Source of the DNA: Diprion similis
Lineage: Eukaryota; Arthropoda; Insecta; Hymenoptera; Diprionidae
DNA: 64,000 nt
NCBI RefSeq assembly: GCF_021155765.1
Contig: NC_060117.1
Coordinates: 6,600,001 to 6,664,000 of the forward strand
Direction of reading: 5' to 3'
The notes under the pieces were generated by a model that was not told where the DNA came from, did no database searches, and saw nothing but the letters and a program-made list of their open reading frames with translations. Every line of letters begins with the position of its first letter. Positions within the stretch are counted from its first letter, which is position 1. The position numbers were made by a program, and so were the translations under genes. Below, one piece after another: positions 9,801-20,981 of the stretch.

Positions 9801-12800
9801 ACGGCGTTTGGATCTTCATCTGGCCGTTATGGAAGTGAGGATGACAACTCTTCATCTCACCATTACGGTGATAAAGGCGGTAAGTCATCAGCATCAACAA
9901 CAAGTGCGTCCGGGTCTTCCGCGACGGCTCAGAATGCAAACGATGCAGTGTCATCATCAACGAAATCAACGGCGTTTGGATCTTCATCTGGCCGTTATGG
10001 AAGTGAGGATGACAACTCTTCATCTCACCATTACGGTGATAAAGGCGGTAAGTCATCAGCATCAACAACAAGTGCGTCCGGGTCTTCCGCGACGGCTCAG
10101 AATGCAAACGGTGCAGTGTCATCATCATCAAAGTCAACGGCGTCTGCATCTTCATTCGGAAATTCTGGTAATCAGGATGACAACTCTTTATCTCACCATT
10201 ACGGTAATAACGGCGGTAAGTCATCAGCATCAACAACAAGTGCGTCCGGGTCTTCGGCGACGGCTCAGAATACAAACGGTGCAGTGTCATCATCAACGAA
10301 ATCAACGGCGTTTGGATCTTCATCTGGCCGTTATGGAAGTGAGGATGACAACTCTTCATCTCACCATTACGGTGATAAAGGCGGTAAGTCATCAGCATCA
10401 ACAACAAGTGCGTCCGGGTCTTCCGCGATGGCTCAGAATGCAAACGATGCAGTGTCATCATCGTCAGAATCAACGGCGTCTGGATCTTCATTCGGCAGTC
10501 CTGGTTATGAGGATCATAACTCTTCATCTCACCATGACAGTGATGATGGCAGCGAATCATCAGCATCAACAAAAACTCAACCTGGGTGTTCATCGAAGAC
10601 TGACGATGCTAACGATGCTGCGTCATCATCATTAACAACATCGACATCTGAATCTTCATATGGCGGTGACGGTTATGAGGGTGATAACTCTTTATCCCAT
10701 CATTATGGTGATAAAGGCGGTGAGTCATTAACATCAACAAGTGCGTCCGGGTCTTCCGCGACGACTCAGAATGCAAACGAAGCAGTGTCATCATCATCAA
10801 AATCGACGGCGTCTGCATCTTCATTCAACAGTCCCAGTAATAAGGATAAGAACTCTTTATCTCATCATTACGGTGATAAAGACGGTAAGTCATCAGTATC
10901 AACAACAAGTGCGTCCGGGTCTTCCGCGACGGCTCAGAATGCAAACGATGCAGTGTCATCATCATCAGAATCAACGGCGTCCGGATCTTCATTCAGCAGT
11001 CCCGGTAGTGAGGATGACAACACCTCATCTCACCATTACGGTGATGAAGGCGGTAAGTTATCAGCATCGACAACAAGTGCGTCCGGGTCTTCCGCGACGG
11101 CTCAGAATGCAAACGATGCAGTGTCATCATCATCAAAGTCAACGGCGTCTGCATCTTCATTCGGCAATTCTGGTAATCAGGATGACAACTCTTCATCTCA
11201 CCATTACGGTGATAAAGGCGGTAAGTCATCAGCATCAACAACAAGTGCGTCCGGGTCTTCGGCGACGGCTCAGAATACAAACGGTGCAGTGTCATCATCA
11301 ACGAAATCAACGGCGTTTGGATCTTCATCTGGCCGTTATGGAAGTGAGGATGACAACTCTTCATCTCACCATTACGGTGATAAAGGCGGTAAGTCATCAG
11401 CATCAACAACAAGTGCGTCCGGGTCTTCCGCGACGGCTCAGAATGCAAACGATGCAGTGTCATCATCATCAAAGTCAACGGCGTTTGGATCTTCATCTGG
11501 ACGTTATGGAAGTGAGGATGACAACTCTTCATCTCACCATTACGGTGATAAAGGCGGTAAGTCATCAGCATCAACAACAAGTGCGTCCGGGTCTTCCGCG
11601 ACGGCTCAGAATGCAAACGATGCAGTGTCATCATCATCAAAGTCAACGGCGTTTGGATCTTCATCTGGACGTTATGGAAGTGAGGATGACAACTCTTCAT
11701 CTCACCATTACGGTGATAAAGGCGGTAAGTCATCAGCATCAACAACAAGTGCGTCCGGGTCTTCCGCGACGGCTCAGAATGCAAACGATGCAGTGTCATC
11801 ATCATCAAAGTCAACGGCGTCTGCATCTTCATTCGGCAATTCTGGTAATCAGGATGACAACTCTTCATCTCACCATTACGGTTATAACGGCGGTAAGTCA
11901 TCAGCATCAACAACAAGTGCGTCCGGGTCTTCGGCGACGGCTCAGAATACAAACGGTGCAGTGTCATCATCAACGAAATCAACGGCGTTTGGATCTTCAT
12001 CTGGCCGTTATGGAAGTGAGGATGACAACTCTTCATCTCACCATTACGGTGATAAAGGCGGTAAGTCATCAGCATCAACAACAAGTGCGTCCGGGTCTTC
12101 CGCGACGGCTCAGAATGCAAACGATGCAGTGTCATCATCATCAAAATCAACGGTGTCTGCATCTTCATTCGGCAGTCCTGGTTATAAGGATCACAACTTT
12201 TTACCTTACCATTACGGTAATAAAGGCGGTAAGTCATTAACATCATCAAGTGCGTCCGGGTCTTCCGCGACGGCTCAGAATGCAAACGATGCAGTGTCAT
12301 CATCATCAAAATCAACGGCGTCTGCATCTTCATTCGGCCGTCCTGGTTATAAGGATCACAACTTTTTACCTTACCATTACGGTAATAAAGGCGGTAAATC
12401 ATTAACATCATCAAGTGCGTCCGGGTCTTCCGCGACGGCTCAGAATGTAAACGATGCAGTGTCATCATCATCAAAATTAACGGCGTCTGCATCTTTATTC
12501 GGCCGTCCTGGTTATAAGGATCACAACTTTTTACCTTACCATTACGGTAATAAAGGCGGTAAGTCATTAACATCATCAAGTGCGTCCGGGTCTTCCGCGA
12601 CGGCTCAGAATGCAAACGATGCAGTGTCATCATCATCAAAATCAACGGCGTCTGCATCTTCATCCGGCGATAACAGTTATAAGGGTGTCGAGTCAATAAT
12701 GCCGAAAATTGAATCTAGACCTTGGTTTAACAATGACCACCATAAAGGCATCAAGTCATCAATATTACCACAAGGAGAATACAGACTTCTATCCCACATT

Positions 12801-13100
12801 TATGGTGATAACGGTGACGATTCATCATCTTCAGCGGACACGGAATCTTCCTCCTACAGTTACAGTGATAATAGTGACGAGTCGTCGACGTCAACAGTAT
12901 CAGAATATGACTATTCTTCTATGAATAACAATGATAACAGCGACGAGTCATTATTGTCAGCACAAGTGGAACCTCGATACTCGTTCAATCAGTACGGTGG
13001 TGGAAAAAAATCTGGAACTCCATCCAACAGTCACGGTAACTATGGCAGCGGATCGTCAACGTCAGCAGCAGCAGAATCCTCATCTTCGTCTAGCAGTTAA
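6891..13100 (+). CDS. secreted serine-rich giant repeat protein (sericin- or glue-like)
   Basis: This is an uninterrupted 2069-codon frame with no sign of introns. Residues 1-20 form a signal peptide (basic start MGKI, hydrophobic core, then VES before LP). Residues 23 to about 390 are Ser/His/Asn/Asp/Gly-rich and mostly non-repeated. From about 391 to 1927 there are some 28 copies of a 56-residue unit containing ASGSSATAQN, DAVSSSSKST and SHHYG. The C-terminal part is Ser/Asn/Asp/Tyr-rich and ends in a run of serines. Serine is by far the commonest residue; cysteines are almost absent (one near residue 32, one in a divergent unit). Composition, signal peptide, single exon and TATA promoter match insect sericins, silk glues and salivary glue proteins as a class. 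I cannot assign a named gene. The ATG at 6891 is chosen because it starts the signal peptide and follows the TATA box. Confidence 0.9.
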   Translation: MGKILRLVVFVILCYHLVESLPNRFGRKHRGCGDYLGHESSSKLRPYGTGSLEETETGSESSLKNYGQHHIRSEAADEEVPRYSRNSHRHHDAGSLAAKGAGSKSLHHRHSSHGGASPASAVESPGSLSHSYSNNGVDSNDNNSDESSTSTTINSDEHSVSLSETDGENRDGLSSLKTGSGHSSKYHGNHHIRPSPLGVGRSRSPLNSYADNYDKLSQTELARFRYLGNGYGHHHPRNYDSHSLAEGKSTYPARGFDNNNHGSSVNSKLGSGSSSYGHNNDNAESVNSKIKPEYFLNSYDDDDPSDVNESESLLLDSDDTYSDISSVNSKVISKSSSNSNADDENDAVSSSSKSTAYGFSSGYYGSKDDNSLSDPYGDKGGKSSASTTSASGSSATAQNANDAVSSSSKSTASASSFGNSGNQDDNSLSHHYGNNGGKSSASTTSASGSSATAQNANDAVSSSSKSTASASSFGNSGNQDDNSLSHHYGNNGGKSSASTTSASGSSATAQNANDAVSSSSKSTASASSFGNSGNQDDNSLSHHYGNNGGKSSASTTSASGSSATAQNTNGAVSSSTKSTAFGSSSGRYGSEDDNSSSHHYGDKGGKSSASTTSASGSSATAQNANDAVSSSSKSTASASSFGNSGNQDDNSLSHHYGNNGGKSSASTTSASGSSATAQNTNGAVSSSTKSTAFGSSSGRYGSEDDNSSSHHYGDKGGKSSASTTSASGSSATAQNTNGAVSSSTKSTAFGSSSGRYGSEDDNSSSHHYGDKGGKSSASTTSASGSSATAQNANDAVSSSSKSTASASSFGNSGNQDDNSLSHHYGNNGGKSSASTTSASGSSATAQNTNGAVSSSTKSTAFGASSGRYRSEDDNSSSHHYGDKGGKSSASTTSSSGSSATAQNTNGAVSSSTKSTAFGSSSGRYGSEDDNSSSHHYGDKGGKSSASTTSASGSSATAQNANDAVSSSTKSTAFGSSSGRYGSEDDNSSSHHYGDKGGKSSASTTSASGSSATAQNANDAVSSSTKSTAFGSSSGRYGSEDDNSSSHHYGDKGGKSSASTTSASGSSATAQNANGAVSSSSKSTASASSFGNSGNQDDNSLSHHYGNNGGKSSASTTSASGSSATAQNTNGAVSSSTKSTAFGSSSGRYGSEDDNSSSHHYGDKGGKSSASTTSASGSSAMAQNANDAVSSSSESTASGSSFGSPGYEDHNSSSHHDSDDGSESSASTKTQPGCSSKTDDANDAASSSLTTSTSESSYGGDGYEGDNSLSHHYGDKGGESLTSTSASGSSATTQNANEAVSSSSKSTASASSFNSPSNKDKNSLSHHYGDKDGKSSVSTTSASGSSATAQNANDAVSSSSESTASGSSFSSPGSEDDNTSSHHYGDEGGKLSASTTSASGSSATAQNANDAVSSSSKSTASASSFGNSGNQDDNSSSHHYGDKGGKSSASTTSASGSSATAQNTNGAVSSSTKSTAFGSSSGRYGSEDDNSSSHHYGDKGGKSSASTTSASGSSATAQNANDAVSSSSKSTAFGSSSGRYGSEDDNSSSHHYGDKGGKSSASTTSASGSSATAQNANDAVSSSSKSTAFGSSSGRYGSEDDNSSSHHYGDKGGKSSASTTSASGSSATAQNANDAVSSSSKSTASASSFGNSGNQDDNSSSHHYGYNGGKSSASTTSASGSSATAQNTNGAVSSSTKSTAFGSSSGRYGSEDDNSSSHHYGDKGGKSSASTTSASGSSATAQNANDAVSSSSKSTVSASSFGSPGYKDHNFLPYHYGNKGGKSLTSSSASGSSATAQNANDAVSSSSKSTASASSFGRPGYKDHNFLPYHYGNKGGKSLTSSSASGSSATAQNVNDAVSSSSKLTASASLFGRPGYKDHNFLPYHYGNKGGKSLTSSSASGSSATAQNANDAVSSSSKSTASASSSGDNSYKGVESIMPKIESRPWFNNDHHKGIKSSILPQGEYRLLSHIYGDNGDDSSSSADTESSSYSYSDNSDESSTSTVSEYDYSSMNNNDNSDESLLSAQVEPRYSFNQYGGGKKSGTPSNSHGNYGSGSSTSAAAESSSSSSS
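8061..12672 (+). repeat. 168-bp coding tandem array, about 28 copies
   Basis: The unit length is 168 bp (for example AAGTGCGTCCGGG at 8054 and 8222). Two main unit types alternate irregularly. Type A has TCTTCCGCGACG, ANDA and ASASSFGNSGNQ. Type B has TCTTCGGCGACG, NTNG and AFGSSSGRYGSE. Some units are hybrids. Units in the central parts are almost identical at silent sites. More divergent units sit around 10480-11060 and 12120-12660, where FLPYHYG variants occur in tandem. Confidence 0.95.
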
Positions 13101-13175
13101 TCTCCGTCGAATAAATCCGGTACCCACGGTGACGGTCCATCACTGTATGCATAAGTAGGATGTGGATCCTAGTAC

Positions 13176-13181
13176 AATAAA
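13176..13181 (+). terminator. poly(A) signal of gene 2
   Basis: AATAAA lies 76 bp after the TAA stop and is followed by a T/G-rich stretch (GTTGTTGCGG). A weaker AATAAA at 13110-13115 lies just after the stop. The 3' untranslated region would be only about 100 nt. Confidence 0.6.
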
Positions 13182-13209
13182 TGTGATTAAAGTTGTTGCG
13201 GATACGGTT

Positions 13210-14990
13210 TCGTCACAAGCAGAGATATTGCTTAGTACAGAAAATCATGCCGTGATCATGAGTATTGTTAAGTTTTACGAGACATTCTTTCCTTTTTCTG
13301 ATGCCAACTGTACGCTGCCTTGAATCCAACCGTCCTAGTCAGTTTCAATTATTGTACCAGTTTAAACATGAATCAAATCAGTAATACCGGCTACTACCTG
13401 AAACATGCTTTTGAACGCTAGACTAGCTTCGCAGGCTATTTAGATTCTCCCGCAACTTTGAATTTCTTCTGGAAAGTCAAGTGAATGCTAGAACTGTACC
13501 ATATTAGCAAAAACTTATTACTTCCTTTCTGCTTCACCCATAGCTTCTGATCAACATATCCTCTAGGTCTAAGCTTGAAAATAACTTTGCCACGAATACT
13601 TCTGTCTGTGGCTGTATCACACTCATTTCTGATCCGTACCAACAGTCCGATTAATTTAGACTATTACTCAACGTTATTCGTCTATTGAATTATCAGCATC
13701 AACAAATTCTGGTGTATTTCTCAACTATAGCCAAATAAGGAGGAACATTATGAAATATGTCTGGTACCACGTTTTTATGTGATCTTTACCCTCTGCTTAT
13801 AATATTCCACCAAAACAACACCTCCGCAGGCAGCCACGATTTTACAACTGCCACATCATCACCTGACGGACTGCTATTAGGTATAATCTCATTCAGAGAA
13901 ACTTTACAATCGCTGAAATATTACGATGCGACGGGGATCACGATTCGAGATTCTTCACATGATTTTTGAAAAATTTATACACTACAACTCACTCTTTATT
14001 TATAGTTGAATGGATTAATCTAATTATTCATAATGCGTAACCTTTACTATCTATCATTAATTTCAGTACAGCCCCAGGTCGTTGACTTTTCTTTGAACAA
14101 TGAAACTGATACGTATCTTCTGCACAAAAATGAGTTTCAGTGCTGTTATAATCACAATCAGCATTCATATGCATCGTTTTATGGATATACCTGAATAAAT
14201 TCACATTCATCAAACTACCTACTTTCGTTCATTACTTTTCGAAAACTTGCCGATTCGGATAGTGCATCGATTTTAATGAGCGGTATTGTAGATTTTTCGA
14301 GCTAACGATTCAATTAAATTAGTTAATTATCTCTATCGATATTTTCCTTCCACCTGTCGTTCGACTTGTTCCGTCGAACATGATCACTCTATTTATTAAT
14401 GCACAACTGATATTCACTTGTTTGTCACTATATATTTTGTATCGTTTTCCCAAATAAATATATGTCAACTGTTTCACCCAAAATTCAAGCATCTTATTCT
14501 CCTATTAAAAAAACAAGAAACAATATCCATTATGGCCATGGTTGTCCTTGCTTTTCCGCATTCGCCACAACGTCTTTGCGGTCACTTCAACAGCTTCATC
14601 TGGAAAATTCGTCTGTTACCTACAGACTTACTCGTTCGCTAAATCGTTTCGTCATTTTTAGGCTACGAGCAAAGGTGGAAAAGTAGGACCTTGAATACAC
14701 CCAAGATAAATTCAATCTATCTATTCAATTCCTATCTCTCCAATCTTACTCTTAGCTAGATAATTTGCAACACATAGATTTTCGGGTACTTGATATTTTA
14801 TCATTCTACAATGTTATTATTTTGCTTTATTTTGAGTCATTGAAGACCTCGTAATTTCTGAAATGAAAAAGCTATGGCTAAATGTATGGAGCACGGTGCT
14901 GCCGCTTGCTGTAATGCGGTTGAATCTGCAGCACAACGCGAGTCGATCGCGACACGTTGCTGCTTGTTTCATGGAAGACTGCGATCAGGT
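13210..14990. other. spacer with no supported gene
   Basis: This is A+T-rich sequence with only short chance frames. I see no splice-linked coding, no RNA gene and no clear repeat. Confidence 0.4.
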
Positions 14991-14997
14991 TCTTATA

Positions 14998-15423
14998 GGG
15001 AAGAGTGGGCACGACGGCCCCCCTAAGCCGGTTACAACTTTTTGTGGCCTTTTACCATCAAATTAATTTATTTTTGTTTTACTTTGATCAAATTCACAGA
15101 AATGTTACCAAAACTCTAAAAAAAACATTTTTTTTTCTGGGCACGGCGGTCCCTCTCAAAAGTAATAGAAAAGTCAATTTTCTCCAGGAAATGGTAAATT
15201 GGCCTGAAATAGCCTAAGTCGGTGGATACTCTAAATTTGCAACAATGCAAACAGGATAGAAATTTTTTTTTACTCAATTTTGGGGTGGTCCATTATGCTC
15301 CAGATATCTCATATTGGGCTAAAAATAAGTAAATACATCAAATTTACGATAATTTGGCAGAATGAAATAAAAAATTTTTTTGGCCAAATTTTTGAGGGGG
15401 GCCGTCGTGCTCCAACCCTCCTC
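14998..15423. mobile_element. MITE with G-rich terminal inverted repeats and TA flanks
   Basis: The left end, from 14998, reads GGGAAGAGTGGGCACGACGG and runs into a C run. The inverse of the right end reads GAGGAGGGTTGGAGCACGACGG and runs into a matching C run. Both ends touch a TA dinucleotide (14996-14997 and 15424-15425), the target duplication of Tc1/mariner-type elements. Internally, degenerate copies of the terminal motif recur (GGGCACGGCGGTCCCTCT near 15139, GGGGTGGTCCATTATGCTCC near 15283). There is no transposase; it would depend on one supplied from elsewhere. Confidence 0.6.
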
Positions 15424-15425
15424 TA

Positions 15426-18078
15426 CATAAACTCGAGGGTTTCGTTCCTATGCTAAAAGTGTGATGCAAACATTTTGTATATTGTATCAGTTAGTCTGTT
15501 ATTCAGTAACGTGCGACAAGTACGAGTATCTATCACGGTTAAATTGCTGCACAAAACTCGATACCTAGGGTTTTCGAAACTATATTTATCCGCCAACTAA
15601 TTCGATAATCCGTAAGTTAATCAGATTATCTCGTAATTTATACATATATCACGTTTATGTTATTATATTCCAAGCTCCAATGAGACGGATTTTTGATTCG
15701 ACCATTTGATTTGGAGAGATTAACAAAAATGTTCGCAAAAGTTTCAAAAAGTCGCAATCTAATGAAAAAAACCGCAGATAAGGCAAATTTTGATTTCTAA
15801 GAACTCCTAAAAAATCGACAAAATTCTAAAGTCTTGGATTTTGTATTTTAGATATGGCGTTCATTTGCAAAAATGCCCACCGTTTTGCGAAACGTTTTCT
15901 GCAAAGTTCCACTTGAACTGATGCACAGGAGTTAATTTATAAGATGTTTGAAAACTTTTTTTTTCGTTTTGAAACGAAATCTTACAACTTTCGAATGCTT
16001 AAATAAGACAATTGTTGTCAATTGTAGGTTTATCTTCTTTACTACCATTTGTTGGTGAGTCTAACTACTTAACTACAAAAACTGGGTAACATGTTTTCAT
16101 GCATGAATTTCAAGTGATAAATGTGAAATACGAATTAAAATGATTTGTAAAATATAAAGTGGTATACTATATACTATAAATATTTATATTTTTCCTAATA
16201 GATGAGATACGCTTTATTCATTGTTATTTTATTTTGGACGTGCCTACCTAATTTTATTCTTTACAAACACCTGCAGTCCTTTGTATTACGGTAGCTTTAG
16301 GGACATTACGTAGATAGTCAAAATTCGACTGCGTTGCATGTCTGATTAACGTATTAGATTTTTCAGAGTTTGGCAACGACGAGTTATATCATTGTGAAAG
16401 CTTTGTATATTAACTTTCTATGAAATGAAATGGGAACATTTCAGAAATTACCCAGCTTCGTTGAATATCAATAAATATATAAAATGAGATTATAAAATGA
16501 ATTCAGTCTTGTGTCAGGAGAATTTGTAGAAATGTATGAAAGCATCCAAAGTGGATTTCCGGTCAAAATGAAAAGTGAGTTACCGGTAAGACCTTATTCA
16601 AACCAGCTGATTGTTTTTGTCGTTTCGACGTATCAAGGAAGCAGCATGAAATCTCAAAAAACGACTGGAAAAACGCCATTTTGAATTGCGAGCGAATAAG
16701 ACGCTATTTCAAGTATACCTTTATTTTTTCTGAAATTAGGTTGGCAACCTTATTTATAAAAATTAAATCAAATGTAAAAATGTAGAGACAGAGACTGAGG
16801 GTATAAAATCGTCAGATTGGACAAGAATATAGTAAGCTAAAACGTATAATGATTGCAAAATCCTGTCAATTCTTTATTTCGGCTGTCTGTATTTTACCTC
16901 CTTATGCTTAGACTTGTGGACGTCCCGTTTAGGTAATAATATTATCGGTAAAGATTTATTAAAAACTTTTAAATATTTTCTCTAAATGATAAAATATAAC
17001 TAAAATTCATTTCAGAGTACAGAATAGAAAAAAAGTAACACCTGGCTAAAATCGCAAGGAGCACTTTGATGGGTGGTTTAGTCGTGAAATATTTTTGTGG
17101 ATTTCAATAAAATAAAAAACCTGCGTATTAGGTCGTTGATACCCACGAGTTCTCTTTTATAGTTACTGCAAAGTACTTGAATCATCGCAGGTCAAATAAT
17201 CAAAGTTCTACTGCACGATATTATGCAAGTTTTTGAATTCTTATTTGCCGAGCGGTAATGTTATCAACCTAATTTCGAGAAAAATATATATACTTGAGAT
17301 AGCGTCGTTTTCAGGCGTATTCTAAAAAAGCATGTTATCATTTTTATACGTCGGTTTTATGGTGGTCGCCGATGGAGGCTCACGATCAGCGCGTCTGATT
17401 TCATTCGCACAACGGCTTTCCTTTCTTCGTCAGGCTACTGAAAGATAAACTAACCTCCCACCGATTCTGGAACTGTGAGTGTGTAATGTCGTCGTTGAAT
17501 TTTTCGGAGAACAATTCGCAATCGGATGGATATTTCCATCCAGATTTAAGGATGGTAAAGAAACTCTCAAAGACTTTCCTGAAGCTTGAAATTTGATAAT
17601 GATACGCGTGATAAGCAGCATCTGTAAAGTAAAACCTGAGGTCTGGTGGTTTTGTGTGAAGACTGCTAAAATTGAAACCTCATACCTCAAAAACTTTTTA
17701 TTTACACCTATGGAACTAAAACAATAATACATTACGATACGAGAGCAACATGATAGACGTTTATAGGTTAGTATGATGTTTTTAGTACGAACCGTAGCTG
17801 GAGCCGAGACGAAGATGAGTTCTGAAAACATCGCACTAGCCACAACGCTTCGTATCGTACCGTATTTTTTTAATCATTGGATGAAAAAGTGCGTAACATG
17901 AATATTGTCGCGCCCGATAGTCATGCGCAAAACGTTCTGCGCAGTTTGTTGTGGCACGACAAAAAGTACCACAATACGTTCGCTCCAGTGCTCTCGATTT
18001 CAATAGAAACTTCTATCTTTCGTAGGATTTTCCACGAGGTGCTTGAAGGATTTCGTGACCATTGAAAACAACTCGAGC
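15426..18078. other. spacer with no supported gene
   Basis: This is A+T-rich sequence with homopolymer runs. A 137-codon minus-strand frame at 17430-17843 is of a length expected by chance in 64 kb and shows no domain. A small G+C-richer patch at 17340-17460 contains a 29-codon frame, which I do not call. Confidence 0.4.
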
Positions 18079-18706
18079 AGCGTTAAATTCCGACAGTCTC
18101 AAAATCATTTCATGTTTTTTTTCTGACATTCCATTTGGCAAGAAACGCACCTTGAATTTTTTTCAAATCTTTTTCTTAAATCGTTTATTTTTCATAAGTA
18201 TTTGAGGTCGATTGCGAATGTCCATTTTTAAAATCTGAAAAACATTCTCAAAAACCCAGTGAATGACACATTATGACATGACTACACTCTCTCGGTGTAA
18301 TTGTAGATATCTTTTACTGAATAGAGTTGCGCATCATCAAATTGGTGAAACCGAACATTTAAAAGTAAATTGACGCTTATTTGACGCTTCCGATTTGATC
18401 CTGTGTTAATGCTGAGTTAAAAAATTTCGAAATTCCGAATTAGGTGTAAAAACAAAAATAGAAAAAAATTCGATCCACTTTTTCCTTAACACGAGGGGTG
18501 TTTTGTGGCATTCACTGGATTTCTGAAATTTTTTTCAGATTTAAAAAAATCGGCATTTGCAATCGACTTGAAATATTTGCGAAAAATAAACGGTGTGGTA
18601 AAAAAATTTGAGAAAAATTCGGGTCGCTTTTTTTTTACCGAGTAGAATGTTAGAAAAAAACATGAATACCCCATAGGTTTTTAGTCTTTGGGGCGTTTTG
18701 AACGCT
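18079..18706. mobile_element. foldback element with ~200-bp inverted arms
   Basis: The left arm (18079-18270) and the right arm (18504-18706) are imperfect inverse copies along their whole length. Both contain, in order, AGCGTT, TTTCATGTTTTTTT or its near match, CGTTTATTTTTC, GTCGATTGC, AAATCTGAAAAA and CCAGTGAATG. The ~230-bp centre is A+T-rich and non-coding. This is the structure of a long-arm MITE or foldback transposon. Target duplications are not clear. Confidence 0.65.
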
Positions 18707-19159
18707 AAGGGGTTGATTGTGTTGATGGAATGCAATGCGGAACGCACTGATTTAGCGAAAATCAACTTCATCATGTATAATAAAATTAGTCATGCCTCGT
18801 TGTAATAATAGATACAGGTAACAGCTCATGTTCATGCCAATATTTTTGAGCTGGCTATCGTGAAGATCGGAACGTAATGCCGGTAACGATTATTGTTAAA
18901 CTCGTAAAATGGTTAGGTTGTCAATTGCAATGAGTAAATAATTATACGACTGAAACCCAGACGAGCGTTCGACGCTCGGTGTGCTTTGCATAAAATAATT
19001 TTAGCCAGTCATCGCAGCTAAGCGTGAATATTATTCTCTTGTGGTAGCGACGGAACGCCCTATTTTCACGTATCCAGTGGGGTATAGACAACAACTTGCA
19101 GACTTGCAGCTATGTGAATAAATATATGAAAAATAATGAAAATACTTTTAAAAAATAGG

Positions 19160-19770
19160 CGAGAAAAATAATCAAGCAGCGCGAAACATTCGCAACGAAG
19201 AAGATATAAATAAAAAACAAGGTTAAGTAACCAAACGCCTTACGATAATAATTTTAAAATCAACACCAGTAATTATGATGATGGATCTTCCGCAATGTCT
19301 ATCGCAAATGAAGTGGAATTAGAAGTGTTAGAAAGAAAGAAGTTGTGAGGAAATGATTAAGTAGGAGTATGAATACTTAACGTAAATGTTTTTAATCGAT
19401 TAAAAAACATGACGCAAAGCATTTTTAACGGTGTTGATTGCATTTACAGAATACGTAGAATCAACAGATATTGACCAGTGAGTCTGAAATTCGTATCGTA
19501 ATGAATATAACAATTGACGGTTCATTTTAACGATTTCACATGTTTGTAGAAAAATGTTTTGCTTTTAGGACAACATATTTTGAATATTGTGTGTAATATT
19601 GAAAATCAGTCGGTACCATCAGATTTTTATTAGTTTTTTGATAATCTCCATCAGAGTATCTTCGTGTCGTCGATAGTTTCATTGCGTAAGGGTCACAATG
19701 TGAAATTGTTTCCAAATAATGACCAGCAATCAAAATCCGAGTCATTTACGTAGATCTTAGTTTATCCCCA
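19160..19770 (+). repeat. duplicated upstream block, copy B (before gene 3)
   Basis: This is the counterpart of 5420-6040, in the same order and orientation. It lies about 1.5-2.1 kb before the gene 3 ATG; copy A lies 0.85-1.5 kb before gene 2. The difference in distance could reflect the foldback-rich and tandem-repeat sequence added near gene 3. Confidence 0.6.
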
Positions 19771-20981
19771 TTCAAGCACTTTTGTACATTTTTAGTCCTC
19801 AAACCGACACAGATTTAATTTCTGTAATTTTTTTTCCAAACTGCACCTTCGAAGTACTATGATACACATTTTACTATTGTAACTGGGAGTTTACAAAAAT
19901 ATAATATAAATATAAATATATAATTTATAAAAATAAAGGCAGTTGGGGCCTCTTAAACCCCATTCAGACTTTGATGTAAAATATTTAATTGCATAAGTAT
20001 AATAATCGTTATACGAACCGTTTTTTGAATTTTGTATTATTATAAAACTGTTTAAAGGGATTGTACGAATAAAGAAGTTACACGTAAACTTTTTTGAACT
20101 CTGTGTTTAAGAATACATAGGAAGTACGAAGTTCAAAAAACTGCAAATTTGTATTTAGAACATAAATTCAAACAGAATCTTAACAGATTTATTGAAAAAA
20201 AAAAAAAAATAATTTCCAATACGGTGTATCGAAATAGTTTTTTTTTTATCGTGGCCTTGGATGTTTTTTTTGGAGAAATAGATTCTAATGAAAGCATAAA
20301 ATCACTGAAAATCGACAAAATTTGATGTTGTATGAATTGTGAAAATGTGGGCGTGTCACTTATGTCGATTGAAATTTGACTCTAGGCACCTTGTATCCAA
20401 AAAAGAGTATAACAGCCCCATTTTTCACGCAGTACCGAACAGTAGACCCCAAAACATTTCCGTTTATTCTGAAACGAAGAACCGGCATGGTTTCAAATTA
20501 CTTTGCCCCTCCAATAGCTCGAGCTAGACTCGTTTGGCCACCGGTTTGATTTAGGAATAGAGCCGCGGGTTCTTATACAAACGTAATTGTCCAACGCTCG
20601 TCAATAAAACATATGTACTGGGAAAAGCGTCAACCAATTCTTAGAAAAAGCCGCTTTTTGGAGGGAACACTATACTTCAGTGTAAAATTCGTCAATTGCA
20701 TCAAAGTTTACAATTCCTGATATATGTAAGGATGGGATAAAAAATGTAGTCGACAGATCGATAGTGTCTAAAAAAGTAATCCTTGCATATTCTTGGATCT
20801 AAAAAGCAGTTTTATGAATCAGAATTTCCAAAAAATTTATGTGAATTTACTAAAGACGGAACGGGGATATCTATTATACACTTACGTAGTTGACTCTAGT
20901 CAACTCGATGAATATTTCTAGCCATATCACGATCACACATCTGAAAAATATCATTCTGCGATGAGCGATTCAGTTTGTTGC

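Noticed and set aside
7561-12696. Very long reading frames in other frames and on the minus strand across the gene 2 array (up to about 1010 codons)
   Set aside because: The 168-bp unit is a multiple of 3 and happens to lack stops in these frames, so repetition keeps them open. They have no signal peptide and do not extend past the array; the 6891-13100 frame has signal peptide, promoter and stop in the right places.
17430-17843. 137-codon minus-strand frame
   Set aside because: Length is within chance expectation and no motif is visible.
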